A DNA stretch of 64,000 bases from Bacteroidia bacterium (GTDB lineage: Bacteria > Bacteroidota > Bacteroidia > J057). Below the pieces are notes generated by a model, which did not search any database, was not told where the DNA came from, and worked only from the letters and a program-made list of their open reading frames with translations. Of the stretch, positions 1-9,169 are shown piece by piece. A program made the position numbers and the translations under genes. Numbering within the stretch: position 1 is the first letter of the stretch; the number at the start of each line of letters is the position of its first letter. The stretch spans positions 6,820,001 through 6,884,000 of the forward strand of contig JAWPMV010000001.1 of assembly GCA_033391075.1 (NCBI GenBank), read 5' to 3'.

Positions 1-1157
1 GCTGGAAATTCACAAGGAAGATTGGTCACAGCCATTACAGCAAATCCCGTTCCGTCAAAGCCTCTTTTACTTTCATTAGTAAGAGGATTGTAGATAAAGA
101 CAGGATCGTCTGTCCAGGTTTCAGCTGAAAACTGTATAGCTCCTTCCGGATCACAAGTTATATCACCAATTACTTCCAGTACTTGATTTTTCTGATACCA
201 ATCCTTTGCCTGCTCTCTGCTGATCAATCGTGGATACTTCGGTGACCAAATGATGCAATTCATCCACATTGTGCAATAGGGATATACCTGGTCCATGTTG
301 CTTTCGAATAGTTCGGGTTGTTGGAGGTATAAATGAAAGAGATCTTTATGGCTGAGTTTGCCATGCAAAGATTGATGAGAAGCTTTCAATCTATACATAT
401 CCGGTATATCGAGTACTAGTTTGTAAATGAAATGTCGAGAGCCATTTTCAAAAGTATCTTTCAATTCAGAGAGAGAAATTTCCTTTGTCGGCAAGCGATC
501 AATGATTTCCTGTGCGCCGGTACTAGTCTTTCCGTTTCCTAAAAATGCGATGATCAAAGGCGGCTTTGAGGCATTTGTTCCTGCTTTCTCAATTTGCGAA
601 GCCAGATCATCCAGCTTTTCGTACAACTCTCCCATATCCTCATAGTCTACCGATTGTTTGAGTTGATTGGGCGGGAGAAAGTCGCTTCGCTTATCCAGGG
701 TCCAAAGGCTATCGGCCATGCCTGCATAGCCCGCGAAATAGGTAAAAGCTGTTAGGACTCTGGGGCCGTTTACATGGGTAATTAATTCATAGTCGATCAG
801 GCTACATTTCTTATCGACCAAAGCCTGAAGCATGGGGCGGTTTTTGATCTGGCCTTTGTGGGTATGACTAAAAAAGAAATAGCATTTTTCATCCAGCAGC
901 TGAGCAATTTCTACCTCCTTCAATCCAAAAATAAAATCAGCAGAAGAAAGGTCTTCCTGGATGATTGCACCGGCTGCTTTATAGGCCTCATCTTTAAACC
1001 TTCTTTTCCTTTCTCCCGTCTTTGGATGAAGAGCAGATTGGACCAAACAAGTGTATCCTTTCTGGCTGATCTTTTGCAAGAGGGAAGGGGAGATGGCAAC
1101 GCGCTCTTCTCCTTTTTTGCTGAGATCTTCTCTCCGGATACCGATGCTGTATTTCAT
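1..1157 (-). CDS. Lysine-ketoglutarate reductase / saccharopine dehydrogenase-like protein (partial, C-terminus outside window)
   Basis: I translated this minus-strand frame by hand: an ATG at 1157 opens a frame with no stop down to base 1, giving about 385 residues, so the 3' end is missing. The N-terminus (MKYSIGIRREDLSKKGEERV) is the alanine dehydrogenase/PNT-N-like start seen in lysine-2-oxoglutarate reductases (AASS/LKR family), where this domain condenses lysine with 2-oxoglutarate to saccharopine. Further on come SHTHKGQ and the family-typical stretch GDITCDPEG followed by DDPVFIYNP. It would act in cytoplasmic lysine degradation. A near-match to the Bacteroidota -7 box (TAGATTCG, minus strand, 1173-1180) lies just upstream. 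Whether the protein also carries the saccharopine dehydrogenase half cannot be seen here. Family call is firm; the exact direction of the reaction is inference. Confidence 0.85.
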   Translation of the reverse strand, partial: MKYSIGIRREDLSKKGEERVAISPSLLQKISQKGYTCLVQSALHPKTGERKRRFKDEAYKAAGAIIQEDLSSADFIFGLKEVEIAQLLDEKCYFFFSHTHKGQIKNRPMLQALVDKKCSLIDYELITHVNGPRVLTAFTYFAGYAGMADSLWTLDKRSDFLPPNQLKQSVDYEDMGELYEKLDDLASQIEKAGTNASKPPLIIAFLGNGKTSTGAQEIIDRLPTKEISLSELKDTFENGSRHFIYKLVLDIPDMYRLKASHQSLHGKLSHKDLFHLYLQQPELFESNMDQVYPYCTMWMNCIIWSPKYPRLISREQAKDWYQKNQVLEVIGDITCDPEGAIQFSAETWTDDPVFIYNPLTNESKRGFDGTGFAVMAVTNLPCEFP

Positions 1158-1254
1158 AGGGGGATTTTTCCGCGAATCTAAGGAAAAGCAGCTATTATAA
1201 GGAAGCATTTCTCCGGAACTTTCAACAAATCTGGAAAAGCTTTCAATTATAAGT

Positions 1255-1262
1255 TACTTTTG
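1255..1262 (+). promoter_or_regulatory. Bacteroidota-type -7 promoter box (TACTTTTG)
   Basis: TACTTTTG matches TAnnTTTG, the -7 element of the Bacteroidota housekeeping sigma factor, and sits 40 bp before the ATG at 1302. I see no clear TTTG -33 element at the right distance. Confidence 0.5.
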
Positions 1263-1301
1263 TAATAAGCCAGAGTCAAAAAAACAATGTAATCAATAGA
1301 C

Positions 1302-1748
1302 ATGGAGGAAAAAGATTATAAAGTCGAAAATGTTGAGACTCCCGAGGAGCCAACAACCATGACAAAAGTCAAGAAAGGCGTAAAAGGATTTTTTCGCAAG
1401 TTTTTACTGTGGAGCCTGATCATACTTGTCGTAGGTGGAGCGGGATATCTGTCCTTCGCTCGCTGGGCCAATTTCAGTAGCGGAGCTCGTTCAGGGAAAG
1501 TGATAAAATTTAGCAAAAAAGGCGTAGTCTTCAAGACCTACGAAGGCGAGATAAATACCGGTGATTTTGCCGGAGGAATGTGGGAATTTTCTGTATATCC
1601 CGGAAATGATGATATTCAATCAGAACTTCAGGATGCGATGGAAAAAGGCTACGAAGTAAATGTAAAATATAGTGAGCGTTTTGTTAAGATTCCTTTCTGG
1701 GGAGATACCAAATACTTCATTTATGATGTTGACCGGGTCGTTCCATAG
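1302..1748 (+). CDS. Small single-pass membrane protein of unknown function
   Basis: 148 residues. A charged N-terminal segment (about residues 1-33) is followed by one clear transmembrane helix (about 34-53, LLWSLIILVVGGAGYLSF) and a soluble, probably beta-rich C-terminal part with the pattern GKVIKFSKKGVVFKTYEGEI near residues 65-84 and FVKIPFWGDTKYFIYDV near the end. This looks like a small family common in Bacteroidota that is sometimes mislabelled as 6-phosphogluconate dehydrogenase; nothing in it supports that enzyme. It is monocistronic, with a -7 box upstream and a hairpin downstream. Function is unknown. Confidence 0.8.
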   Translation: MEEKDYKVENVETPEEPTTMTKVKKGVKGFFRKFLLWSLIILVVGGAGYLSFARWANFSSGARSGKVIKFSKKGVVFKTYEGEINTGDFAGGMWEFSVYPGNDDIQSELQDAMEKGYEVNVKYSERFVKIPFWGDTKYFIYDVDRVVP

Positions 1749-1760
1749 GTTATTTTTAGA

Positions 1761-1775
1761 TTAACATTTCGTTAA
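1761..1775 (+). promoter_or_regulatory. Candidate regulatory motif TTAACATTTCGTTAA upstream of the response regulator
   Basis: Two TTAA cores lie exactly 11 bp apart, one helical turn, as in direct-repeat sites of OmpR/PhoB regulators. A 13/15 match (TTAACATTTAATTAA) occurs at 11907-11921, upstream of the porin operon and the DUF5690 gene. It lies about 170 bp before the regulator start, on the far side of a hairpin, which weakens the case. Inference only. Confidence 0.3.
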
Positions 1776-1778
1776 AAC

Positions 1779-1819
1779 AGAGGGAATCCAATATTACGCA
1801 GGTATTAAGGATTCCCTCT
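1779..1819 (+). terminator. Hairpin, probable terminator of the 1302 gene
   Basis: An 11-bp perfect inverted repeat (AGAGGGAATCC / GGATTCCCTCT, 1779-1789 and 1809-1819) encloses a 19-nt loop that can itself pair in part (AATA/TATT). A short T-run follows at 1824. It separates the 1302 gene from the response regulator. Confidence 0.6.
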
Positions 1820-1943
1820 CTGCCTTTTACAGGCCGATTTTTTCTCTCCAAAAATCCCCGCTTATCAAGACCCTAATTTGGGCTTGTTGAAACTTTATGC
1901 TGCTTTTATTTGTATTAGGTTTGAATTGATTGCCTATATACCA

Positions 1944-2624
1944 ATGAGTGCACAGAAAATACTGATTGCGGATGATGAAAAAGATATCCTTGATCTGCTT
2001 GAATATAATCTTGAGAAAGGTGGATATGAGGTACTTCGTGCAAACTCTGGGAAGGAGGTATTAGACCTTGTAAAAGATCAATCCCCTGATCTGTTTCTTC
2101 TTGACATAGGTATGCCAGACATAGATGGCATACAGCTGTGCTACCAATTGAAAGAGATGTCTCAGCATAAGACCAGCATCATAGCATTCCTGACTGCAAA
2201 ATTGGAAGAATATGTGGAGGTCGCAGCTTTCGAAGCTGGAGCAGATGATTTCATTATCAAACCGATTAAGCCACGTGCTCTCCTGGCACGGATACGGAAT
2301 CTTTTTAAGAGAACTTATACAAAAGTCGCAGAAAGAGCTGAATTAAAAATCTTTGACCTTAAAATAAGTCCGGACTCTTATACGGTCTCTCATGCCGGAG
2401 ATGAGTTTAGTTTATCCAAGCTTGAATTTGATTTATTGTATTTCCTGGCTTCCCATCCGGGCAAAGTTTACAGCCGTGAGCAACTATTGTCATCAGTATG
2501 GCCAGATACAATTGTCCAACTAAGGACGATAGATGTGCATATTCGAAAATTGCGCAAACTCATTGGAAAAACCTATATAGATACTGTAAAGGGGGTTGGT
2601 TACAAATTCAAAACAAACCGGTAA
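1944..2624 (+). CDS. OmpR/PhoB-family response regulator (orphan)
   Basis: 226 residues from the ATG at 1944. The frame is open further upstream to 1878, but the receiver domain starts right after MSAQKILIADDE, so I prefer 1944. Receiver domain about 1-120: acidic pocket D10/D11, phospho-acceptor D54 in LLDIGMPD, switch Thr in FLTAK, Lys in FIIKPIKP. The usual second residue before MP is Gly here (DIGMP). A winged-helix DNA-binding domain follows (about 130-226), ending in the typical IDVHIRKLRKLIG and TVKGVGYKF. No histidine kinase is adjacent, so its partner must be elsewhere. The neighbours (TonB receptor, OprP-like porin, Na/Pi cotransporter) suggest a PhoB-like role in phosphate response; that is inference from context, not from the protein itself. 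Confidence 0.93.
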   Translation: MSAQKILIADDEKDILDLLEYNLEKGGYEVLRANSGKEVLDLVKDQSPDLFLLDIGMPDIDGIQLCYQLKEMSQHKTSIIAFLTAKLEEYVEVAAFEAGADDFIIKPIKPRALLARIRNLFKRTYTKVAERAELKIFDLKISPDSYTVSHAGDEFSLSKLEFDLLYFLASHPGKVYSREQLLSSVWPDTIVQLRTIDVHIRKLRKLIGKTYIDTVKGVGYKFKTNR

Positions 2625-2759
2625 TGTTTCGATAATTCGCCCTTCACATAGCCTTCAAATAGGGTCCCGATACTTAATAATCACTTCATCAGAAACTCAT
2701 TTTTTCTTTACCGCCTTGTTGAACCTTTGTAAAGATTATTGTTCAACGAGCCTAAAAAA

Positions 2760-5648
2760 ATGAATCTGAAAAAACTTTTAATCTTTAGTTGTCTGTTTTT
2801 GTCTTTGCAATTCTTTCTGAATGCTCAGAATGGAATTATCAGAGGAACAGTAACAGATGGCGAATCTGGTGAAGCATTGCTGGGGGCAACTGTGATTGTC
2901 TTTCAGGATGGCCAGCAAAAAGGAGGAGCTTATACCGATCTGGAAGGTAAGTTCAACCTCAAACTTCCCGCCGGGGATTATACTGTACAAAGCCGCTTCA
3001 TTTCATACGTAACCGACACTTCCGAAGTCATTTCATTGGCTGCTGGAGAAACCAAGGTAATGAATGTCTTGATGTTGCCTGAAACTGCAGCCAATGAAGA
3101 TTTGGCCGTAGATATCGTAGCCAGAAAAAATCAGGCAAGCAATGTTACCCTTTTCAACAAAAAACGTAACGCTATCCAAACCATGGATGGGGTTACTTCC
3201 GAACTCTTCCAAAGAACCGGAGCCAATGATGCGGCAGCGGCTGTATCTCAGGTTACGGGTGTTACGGTAGAAGGAGGAAAATATGTGTACGTAAGGGGAT
3301 TGGGAGATCGCTACAGCAAAACCATTTTGAATGGTGCGGAAATCCCTGGATTGGATCCCAACAGGAATACGGTTCAGATGGACCTTTTCCCCTCCAACCT
3401 CATTGACAACATCATTGTCTACAAAACTTTCACTCCTGACCTTCCCGGTAGCTTTACGGGTGGATTGGTAGATGTAAAGACCAAAGATTTTCCGGATAAA
3501 TTTACCCTCAACGTTTCAGCCTCTAGCGGCTACAACCCCAATGCAAACCTCAATGACAATTTCATTGGAGACATTGAAGGTAGCAGAGATTGGTTGGGTA
3601 TGGATGACGGAAGCAGAGATCGCCCCTTTATCGCAAATGAAAATGGGAATCTCACAACCATTCCTAACTTTGATACAGACAATGAGATAAAGCAGAACAT
3701 TGACGAAATTTCAAAATCCTTTGATAAAAACTGGGCGCCTGTAGTAAATCCATCCGGATTGAACCAGTCTTACAGAATTTCAGTAGGTAATCAGTACTTA
3801 TTTGGAGAGAAAAACAGAGCCTTTGGATTTATTGCCAGCCTTTCTTACAACAATTCATACAGATACATAGAAAACCAAATTGAGAACCGTTGGAGAAATA
3901 CCAGCAATGCTCAGATTGGTAATATCGCAAACTCGCTCAACTCGGAAATCAACCTTGCAGGGCCTGCTGCTGAACATGAAGTACTTTGGGGCGGTTTGAT
4001 CAAGCTTTCTTATAAGCCTAGTGAGAACCACAAAGTTTCTTTCAACTATCTCCACAACCAAAGTGGAAACAACAAAGCAAGGACCCTCACAGGAGGTATT
4101 CCTAAAGACGATCCGGCCATCACCTTTGAAACGCGTGTAGTTGGTTTCCTTGAAAGAGCCATTGATGTGATGCAATTGCAAGGAGAGCATGCTTTTGCTG
4201 AAGGAAAGCTGAAAGCTGATTGGAGTGCTTCTTATGCGATCTCTTCTCAAAACGAACCTGATTTGAGATTCTTCTCAAACAGCCTTATAGCAGAAGATGG
4301 AGTTACAAATTATGATGTGGATATCTCTATCTATCCTGAGCCCAACCGTTTCTGGAGAGAGCTGGAGGAAACCAATGGAGATTTCAAATTGAATTTTGAG
4401 CTTCCCTTCCTGATCAAGGAAAATGAGAGTAAGCTGAAATTTGGAGGAGCTTATACCTTCAAGGACAGAACTTTCATGGAGAATCGCTACAACATTGCCC
4501 TGGGTTCTGATGCCGAAGGATATGAAGGAGATATTGCGGATTATTTCAGAGATAGCAACTTGGGAATTGTTGACACAGTGACTCGTAGAGGCTTTACCCG
4601 CTACGATCTGGGACTCTATTATCAGGATGCATCTGAAGCCAGAAACAACTATACCGGTGAGCAGGACATTACTGCTGCCTATGTTATGGGAGTTTTAGGT
4701 TTGACTGACAGATTGAAAGTTACCGTAGGTGCGCGTTTAGAATCTACCTTCATTGAAACCATTGCCGGAAACGACTCAATCGGTAGAATTGAAGAGAATG
4801 ACCTGCTTCCTGCTTTGAGTGGAGTTTTTGCTCTGAATGATAAAATGAACCTGAGAGCGGGATATAGCAGAACTCTGGCGAGACCTACCTTCCGTGAGTT
4901 TGCGCCTTTCGCATCCTTTGACTTTGTAAATGACGCCCTGCTCGTAGGTAATCCAAACCTGCAAAGAACCCTGGTAGATAATGCTGACTTGCGCTGGGAA
5001 TGGTATCCTACCTTCAGCGAATTGGTTTCTGTGAGTTTGTTCTACAAAAACTTTAGCAATCCTATAGAAAGGGTATTGGACCTTAGATCTCAGAACCCTC
5101 AGTTTGAATTCAGAAATGTAGATAATGGGCTTGCCTATGGATTGGAAGTCGAATTGAGGAAAAATTTCTCTTTCCTGGCTGAAGGTTTAAGAAAACTAGA
5201 GTTGGGTGCCAATGTTGCCTTGATCAATTCAAGAATTGACATTGCTCAGCAGGAGCTGGAAGGCATTCGTGCGATTGATCCGACAAGAGAGGCAAGACGC
5301 CCGATGTTTGGACAGTCTCCCTATACAGTAAATGCTGAACTGGCCTATATCGATCCGGAAGTTACCGGCCTTAAGATTAGTCTGAACTATAACATCTTTG
5401 GAGAAAGAATCGCAGTAGTAGGGGGAACAGATCCCAATATCTTCGAACAGCCTAGAGGATTGATGAACTTCACCCTCTCCAAAACTTTCAAAAGATTTAC
5501 TGTTACTGCCAGAGCAAGAAACATTCTGGACCCAGCGTATCTCCTTACCCAGGAATACAATCCAGAAGGATCAAATAACAATCCATTTGTATTCAGAAGC
5601 TACCGTTTAGGAAGAACCTTCACGCTGGGAGCGTCTTTCAAATTATAA
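2760..5648 (+). CDS. TonB-dependent outer membrane receptor with carboxypeptidase-D-like N-domain
   Basis: 962 residues from the ATG at 2760; a TTG at 2739 would only add seven residues before the signal peptide (MNLKKLLIFSCLFLSLQF, cleavage near LNAQ). Order: signal peptide; carboxypeptidase-regulatory-like beta-sandwich (about 23-110, GIIRGTVTDGESGEALLGA); plug domain (about 125-260, with QVTGVTVEGGKYVYVRGLGD and GLVDVKTKDFPDKF); 22-strand-type barrel to the terminal aromatic strand (FTLGASFKL). It imports a substrate across the outer membrane using TonB energy. The next gene encodes a T9SS-exported beta-helix-like protein, a pairing often seen in Bacteroidota and likely to act together at the cell surface. 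Substrate is not readable from sequence; phosphate or a phosphorylated compound is a guess from the neighbours. Confidence 0.92.
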   Translation: MNLKKLLIFSCLFLSLQFFLNAQNGIIRGTVTDGESGEALLGATVIVFQDGQQKGGAYTDLEGKFNLKLPAGDYTVQSRFISYVTDTSEVISLAAGETKVMNVLMLPETAANEDLAVDIVARKNQASNVTLFNKKRNAIQTMDGVTSELFQRTGANDAAAAVSQVTGVTVEGGKYVYVRGLGDRYSKTILNGAEIPGLDPNRNTVQMDLFPSNLIDNIIVYKTFTPDLPGSFTGGLVDVKTKDFPDKFTLNVSASSGYNPNANLNDNFIGDIEGSRDWLGMDDGSRDRPFIANENGNLTTIPNFDTDNEIKQNIDEISKSFDKNWAPVVNPSGLNQSYRISVGNQYLFGEKNRAFGFIASLSYNNSYRYIENQIENRWRNTSNAQIGNIANSLNSEINLAGPAAEHEVLWGGLIKLSYKPSENHKVSFNYLHNQSGNNKARTLTGGIPKDDPAITFETRVVGFLERAIDVMQLQGEHAFAEGKLKADWSASYAISSQNEPDLRFFSNSLIAEDGVTNYDVDISIYPEPNRFWRELEETNGDFKLNFELPFLIKENESKLKFGGAYTFKDRTFMENRYNIALGSDAEGYEGDIADYFRDSNLGIVDTVTRRGFTRYDLGLYYQDASEARNNYTGEQDITAAYVMGVLGLTDRLKVTVGARLESTFIETIAGNDSIGRIEENDLLPALSGVFALNDKMNLRAGYSRTLARPTFREFAPFASFDFVNDALLVGNPNLQRTLVDNADLRWEWYPTFSELVSVSLFYKNFSNPIERVLDLRSQNPQFEFRNVDNGLAYGLEVELRKNFSFLAEGLRKLELGANVALINSRIDIAQQELEGIRAIDPTREARRPMFGQSPYTVNAELAYIDPEVTGLKISLNYNIFGERIAVVGGTDPNIFEQPRGLMNFTLSKTFKRFTVTARARNILDPAYLLTQEYNPEGSNNNPFVFRSYRLGRTFTLGASFKL

Positions 5649-5651
5649 AGG

Positions 5652-5687
5652 AAAAGCCACACAGGGTTTAAATCCTGTGTGGCTTTT
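5652..5687 (+). terminator. Strong rho-independent terminator
   Basis: A 14-bp perfect stem (AAAAGCCACACAGG / CCTGTGTGGCTTTT) with an 8-nt loop starts three bases after the receptor stop codon. A-run and T-run on both sides make it work in either direction. Readthrough would be needed for co-transcription with the gene at 5768. Confidence 0.88.
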
Positions 5688-5767
5688 ATACTACACCTGA
5701 CAAACGAAACGAACCTCCTGAGTTATTCAGGGGTTGAAGAATAATTTCTTACTAAAACTATCGACTA

Positions 5768-7489
5768 ATGAAGAACATTCTTTCTACTTTCCTATTGTTA
5801 AGCCTTTGCAGTTTTATGTTTGGGCAAACCAATCCTGAAAAGACAATCACAGGTACTGCTGCTGGTACGGGTACTACCACCTGGTCCAGTGATACTACCT
5901 ACATCCTGGATGGATTTGTCTTTGTTAATTCAGGAGACACCTTGACTATAGAGGCAGGTACAATTGTTAAAGGTCTGCCAGGACAGGGAGCCAGTGCATC
6001 TGCGTTCATTGTAGCACGTGGGGGCTATCTGGACGCTCAGGGAACAAAAGAAAATCCCATCATTTTTACGGCTGAATCTGATGACACCGATAACCCTATT
6101 GACTTAGATCCAAATACAACCGGACTTTGGGGAGGAGTGATCATTCTTGGAAACGCCTCTACGAATACCGTTCCCGGAGAACAAGCGATTGAAGGGATTC
6201 CTACCACGGAGACGCGAGGACTTTTTGGAGAGCTAAATGGTACTACGGATGATGCCGACAACTCCGGTATCATCACCTTTGTATCTATTCGTCATGGTGG
6301 AACTAATATTGGTGGTGGAAATGAGATCAATGGATTCACCATGGGAGGTGTTGGAAGTGGAACTACCATTGATCATGTAGAAGTTGCCTTTAATCAGGAT
6401 GATGGTTTTGAGTGGTTTGGTGGAACGGTTAACTGTAGCCACCTCATTGCTGCTTTCTGTGGAGATGATTCTTACGATTATGACATGGGATGGAGAGGAA
6501 ACGTACAGTTTGCTTTCGCTATCCAGTCTCCTGATGCCGGTTCAGATCGTATTGGTGAGCATGATGGAGGAACCAGCCCTGAAACAGGTGCTCCTTTTGC
6601 GACTCCTAAATTCTTCAACGTAACCTACATTGGTCGTGGAGATGAGCAGGGAAAGAGAATGCTTACCTTCCGCGATAATGCAGGGGGTGAATACCACAAT
6701 TCTATTTTTATTGATCAGGATAGAGGAGTTGATTTTGAAATTTTGGGGAACGGTTCAGAAGATAGCTTTGATCGCTTGCTGGCCGGAGAATTGAAATTGC
6801 AAAACAACATCTGGTGGAACATCGCAGAAAATAATGCGGATGACATCTGGACCGTTACGCTCGGAAAATTCGGCACCAATGGTCCTGATTCTACCGCTGC
6901 AAAAGCAGATTCTTTGGCTCAATTGGCAGCTGGGACTGATTCTGTAAGAGCTATGCTGGCAAGAACAGGTCAAGTTGTTGTTGACCCTGGTTTTCCCGGC
7001 CTGGACAGAGTTGATGGAAACAATGGCCTGGATCCTCGTCCAAGAGCCGCTGAAGCGATCTTCGGTCCTATCATGACTCCTATCCCTGCTGACCCATTCT
7101 TTACGGAAGTGGATTATCTGGGAGCCTTCGACATTGATCCAGCTGCTTTCTGGGCCAATGAATGGACCTATATGGATCAGCTGGATTACTTCCCCATACC
7201 ATTAGGTACACTTACCAGTATTGACGAAGAAGATCTGATCAAAACAATAAAAATCTTCCCGAATCCTAGCCACGGACAATTCACAATTTCGGCAACTGAA
7301 TTGACAGAAGAAACGGTATCCATACAAGTATTTGACATTGCTGGTCGTCTGGTTTTCAAAGGCGAAGAGCGTCCGCTTGTTGGTGAGATCAATAAAAGAA
7401 TTAATCTTTCTGCAGAGCCTGCTGGTATGTACTTCGTGAAAGTACAGCAAGGTAAAAAACTTGCAACCGGACAACTGAGCCTGCAATAA
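5768..7489 (+). CDS. Secreted protein with T9SS type A sorting domain
   Basis: 573 residues. Signal peptide at the N-terminus (MKNILSTFLLLSLCSFMFGQ). The central part (about 25-480) has the spacing of right-handed beta-helix proteins, with GTTIDHVEVAFNQDDGFEWFGG and GDDSYDYDMGWRGNVQF, rich in Asp, Asn and Gly. The last about 80 residues are a type IX secretion C-terminal domain: IKIFPNPSHGQFTI, then VFDIAGRLVF and AGMYFVKVQ. The protein should therefore cross the outer membrane by T9SS and be anchored or released. It directly follows a TonB receptor, and related receptor/exported-protein pairs are common; a role in capturing the receptor's substrate is inferred. No catalytic site is recognised. 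Confidence 0.88.
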   Translation: MKNILSTFLLLSLCSFMFGQTNPEKTITGTAAGTGTTTWSSDTTYILDGFVFVNSGDTLTIEAGTIVKGLPGQGASASAFIVARGGYLDAQGTKENPIIFTAESDDTDNPIDLDPNTTGLWGGVIILGNASTNTVPGEQAIEGIPTTETRGLFGELNGTTDDADNSGIITFVSIRHGGTNIGGGNEINGFTMGGVGSGTTIDHVEVAFNQDDGFEWFGGTVNCSHLIAAFCGDDSYDYDMGWRGNVQFAFAIQSPDAGSDRIGEHDGGTSPETGAPFATPKFFNVTYIGRGDEQGKRMLTFRDNAGGEYHNSIFIDQDRGVDFEILGNGSEDSFDRLLAGELKLQNNIWWNIAENNADDIWTVTLGKFGTNGPDSTAAKADSLAQLAAGTDSVRAMLARTGQVVVDPGFPGLDRVDGNNGLDPRPRAAEAIFGPIMTPIPADPFFTEVDYLGAFDIDPAAFWANEWTYMDQLDYFPIPLGTLTSIDEEDLIKTIKIFPNPSHGQFTISATELTEETVSIQVFDIAGRLVFKGEERPLVGEINKRINLSAEPAGMYFVKVQQGKKLATGQLSLQ

Positions 7490-7522
7490 GGTTTTGGTTT
7501 AGATCTGGGACAATTATCAATG

Positions 7523-7547
7523 AGGTCAGCCTTTTAGAGGCTGGCCT
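7523..7547 (+). terminator. Rho-independent terminator after the T9SS-exported protein gene
   Basis: 9-bp stem AGGTCAGCC / GGCTGGCCT (one G-T pair), 7-nt loop, followed directly by a T-rich run (7548-7556). Confidence 0.85.
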
Positions 7548-7619
7548 TTCTTTTTTGCCCTTTCCTCAGCTAGCTATTTCCAAAATTGTACGATCTTTAG
7601 CTATAAAGCCTACGGAAAC

Positions 7620-8042
7620 ATGGAAATATTGGCCAGAAAAGCTCAGGAAAGGGATTTTGAATACCTCTTGAAAATGGATAAACATGTGGAGGAAAGTTGG
7701 GTAAGGAGGTGCCTTTCATTGGATGAATATATCATAGGAGAGTTTGGCGGTCAGGCTCGAGCCTTCATGAGATACAGCTTCTTCTGGGGAGATATCCCCT
7801 ATATGGATATGATTTGGGTGGAGGAAAAGTTTCGGAAGAAAGGAATCGGTTCTGTTATTATAGAGTTTTGGACGAAAGAGATGAAGACGCTCGATAAACG
7901 AATCCTCATGACCTCAGCCATGAGCAATGAACCTCCGCCATTGGCCTGGCATAAGCGAAATGGATTTGTCGAATGTGGCCAACTTTGCTTTGGAAGTTTA
8001 GAGCCAATTCCTGAAATATTTTTGCTAAAAGAATTGAACTAA
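7620..8042 (+). CDS. GNAT-family N-acetyltransferase
   Basis: 140 residues with the GNAT fold: N-terminal MEILARKAQERDFEYLLKMD, central strand then the acetyl-CoA-binding motif A at about residues 70-90 (MIWVEEKFRKKGIGSVII, with RKKGIG fitting R/QxxGxG/A), and a C-terminal WHKRNGF motif (motif B, the kinked strand region). It should transfer an acetyl group from acetyl-CoA to an amine of a small molecule or protein; the acceptor is unknown. The stop codon overlaps the end of the convergent ChrA gene by four bases. Confidence 0.85.
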   Translation: MEILARKAQERDFEYLLKMDKHVEESWVRRCLSLDEYIIGEFGGQARAFMRYSFFWGDIPYMDMIWVEEKFRKKGIGSVIIEFWTKEMKTLDKRILMTSAMSNEPPPLAWHKRNGFVECGQLCFGSLEPIPEIFLLKELN

Positions 8043-9154
8043 ATAAAACTGAGCAGCCAACCTAAGACTGCTCCCATCAAAACGATATAGGGAGCCCCAA
8101 ATTTTTTAGGTCCAAATTGCATAAAAGCTCCTACGGCCAAAACCAATAATGCTCGCCAGTCAAAAGGAGTAAAAACACTTTGTTGTGTCAAAGAGATTAA
8201 AACGGCTGCCATAATCCCAAGTGCACTGACATTGACTGCATCCAGAAAAGCTGCTGACCATTCAGAACTTCTCAATTTTGGGATCAAAGGATTTAATACA
8301 TAAACAAAACAAAAGGAAGGTAAAAAGATCCCAAGTGTTGCCAGTAACGCTCCCCAATATCCTCCGACCTGATAGCCAACAAAGGTTGCGGTAGTAAGCA
8401 CGGGTCCGGGAGTAAATTGTCCGGCAGCTATGGCATCCAGTAATTGTTGTTGCGTAAGCCATCCCAGATTTTCAACCAACTCTCCTTCCAGATAGGCGAC
8501 CAGTACATAGCCACTTCCAAAAAGGATCGCTCCGATTTTTAAGAAACTCAGGAATAGCGTCAGGAGTTTTTCATTGGATACCTGTGTGATGCTAAGGATG
8601 GGTAAAGCAAATAAGGCAATGGAGTTAAGTTTATTGGCTGCTTGAATCGCAATCATTCCTATAAACCCGCCCAGGAGAATGGCAAAAACTTCATTTAATC
8701 CCCAGAGTCCTGCTGCTGCGACTCCTATCCCCAAAATGAGATAAGCTTGCTTTTTTAAGGCCTTCTTTCCCAGTTTAATCAGAGCAGCCAGGATAAGCAC
8801 CAGAACAGCCGGTTTAATCCCCATCAAAAAAGGCTCAACCTGTGGCAGGTCTCCGTAGGCAACGTAGAAGACTGCAAGTAATAAGGTCATCAATGCCGCA
8901 GGGAATATGAAAGAGGCTCCAGCCAGTAACATTCCTGCCAGACCTGCACGATGCAGGCCCAAATGCATGACCATTTCTGTAGAATTCGGGCCTGGAATAA
9001 GATTGGTGGCCCCCATGAGATCGAGGAAGTGTTCGCGGCTCATCCATTTGCGTTTGCTCACGAACTCTTCCTCCATCATGGCTATATGTGCAGCCGGACC
9101 TCCGAATGCACTCACTCCTAATTTTAGGAATAGGCGAATGATCTCAGGGTACAT
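8039..9154 (-). CDS. chrA: Chromate transporter family protein (ChrA, fused two-domain form)
   Basis: 371 residues with two homologous CHR domains in tandem, about 10-12 membrane helices. Each half starts with the family pattern: FLKLGVSAFGGPAAHIAMMEEEFV near the N-terminus and FLKIGAILFGSGYVLVAYLEGELV near residue 200, followed by GLVLPGPN-type loops (NLIPGPNSTEMV; GQFTPGPVLTTATFVGYQVGG). ChrA proteins export chromate in resistant bacteria, driven by the proton gradient; many chromosomal members have unproven substrates, so sulfate or chromate export is only a family-level prediction. Adjacent to but 15 bp away from the Na/Pi cotransporter gene on the same strand, so it may be the last gene of that operon. 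Confidence 0.9.
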   Translation of the reverse strand: MYPEIIRLFLKLGVSAFGGPAAHIAMMEEEFVSKRKWMSREHFLDLMGATNLIPGPNSTEMVMHLGLHRAGLAGMLLAGASFIFPAALMTLLLAVFYVAYGDLPQVEPFLMGIKPAVLVLILAALIKLGKKALKKQAYLILGIGVAAAGLWGLNEVFAILLGGFIGMIAIQAANKLNSIALFALPILSITQVSNEKLLTLFLSFLKIGAILFGSGYVLVAYLEGELVENLGWLTQQQLLDAIAAGQFTPGPVLTTATFVGYQVGGYWGALLATLGIFLPSFCFVYVLNPLIPKLRSSEWSAAFLDAVNVSALGIMAAVLISLTQQSVFTPFDWRALLVLAVGAFMQFGPKKFGAPYIVLMGAVLGWLLSFI

Positions 9155-9169
9155 GGACGAAAGTTAAAC

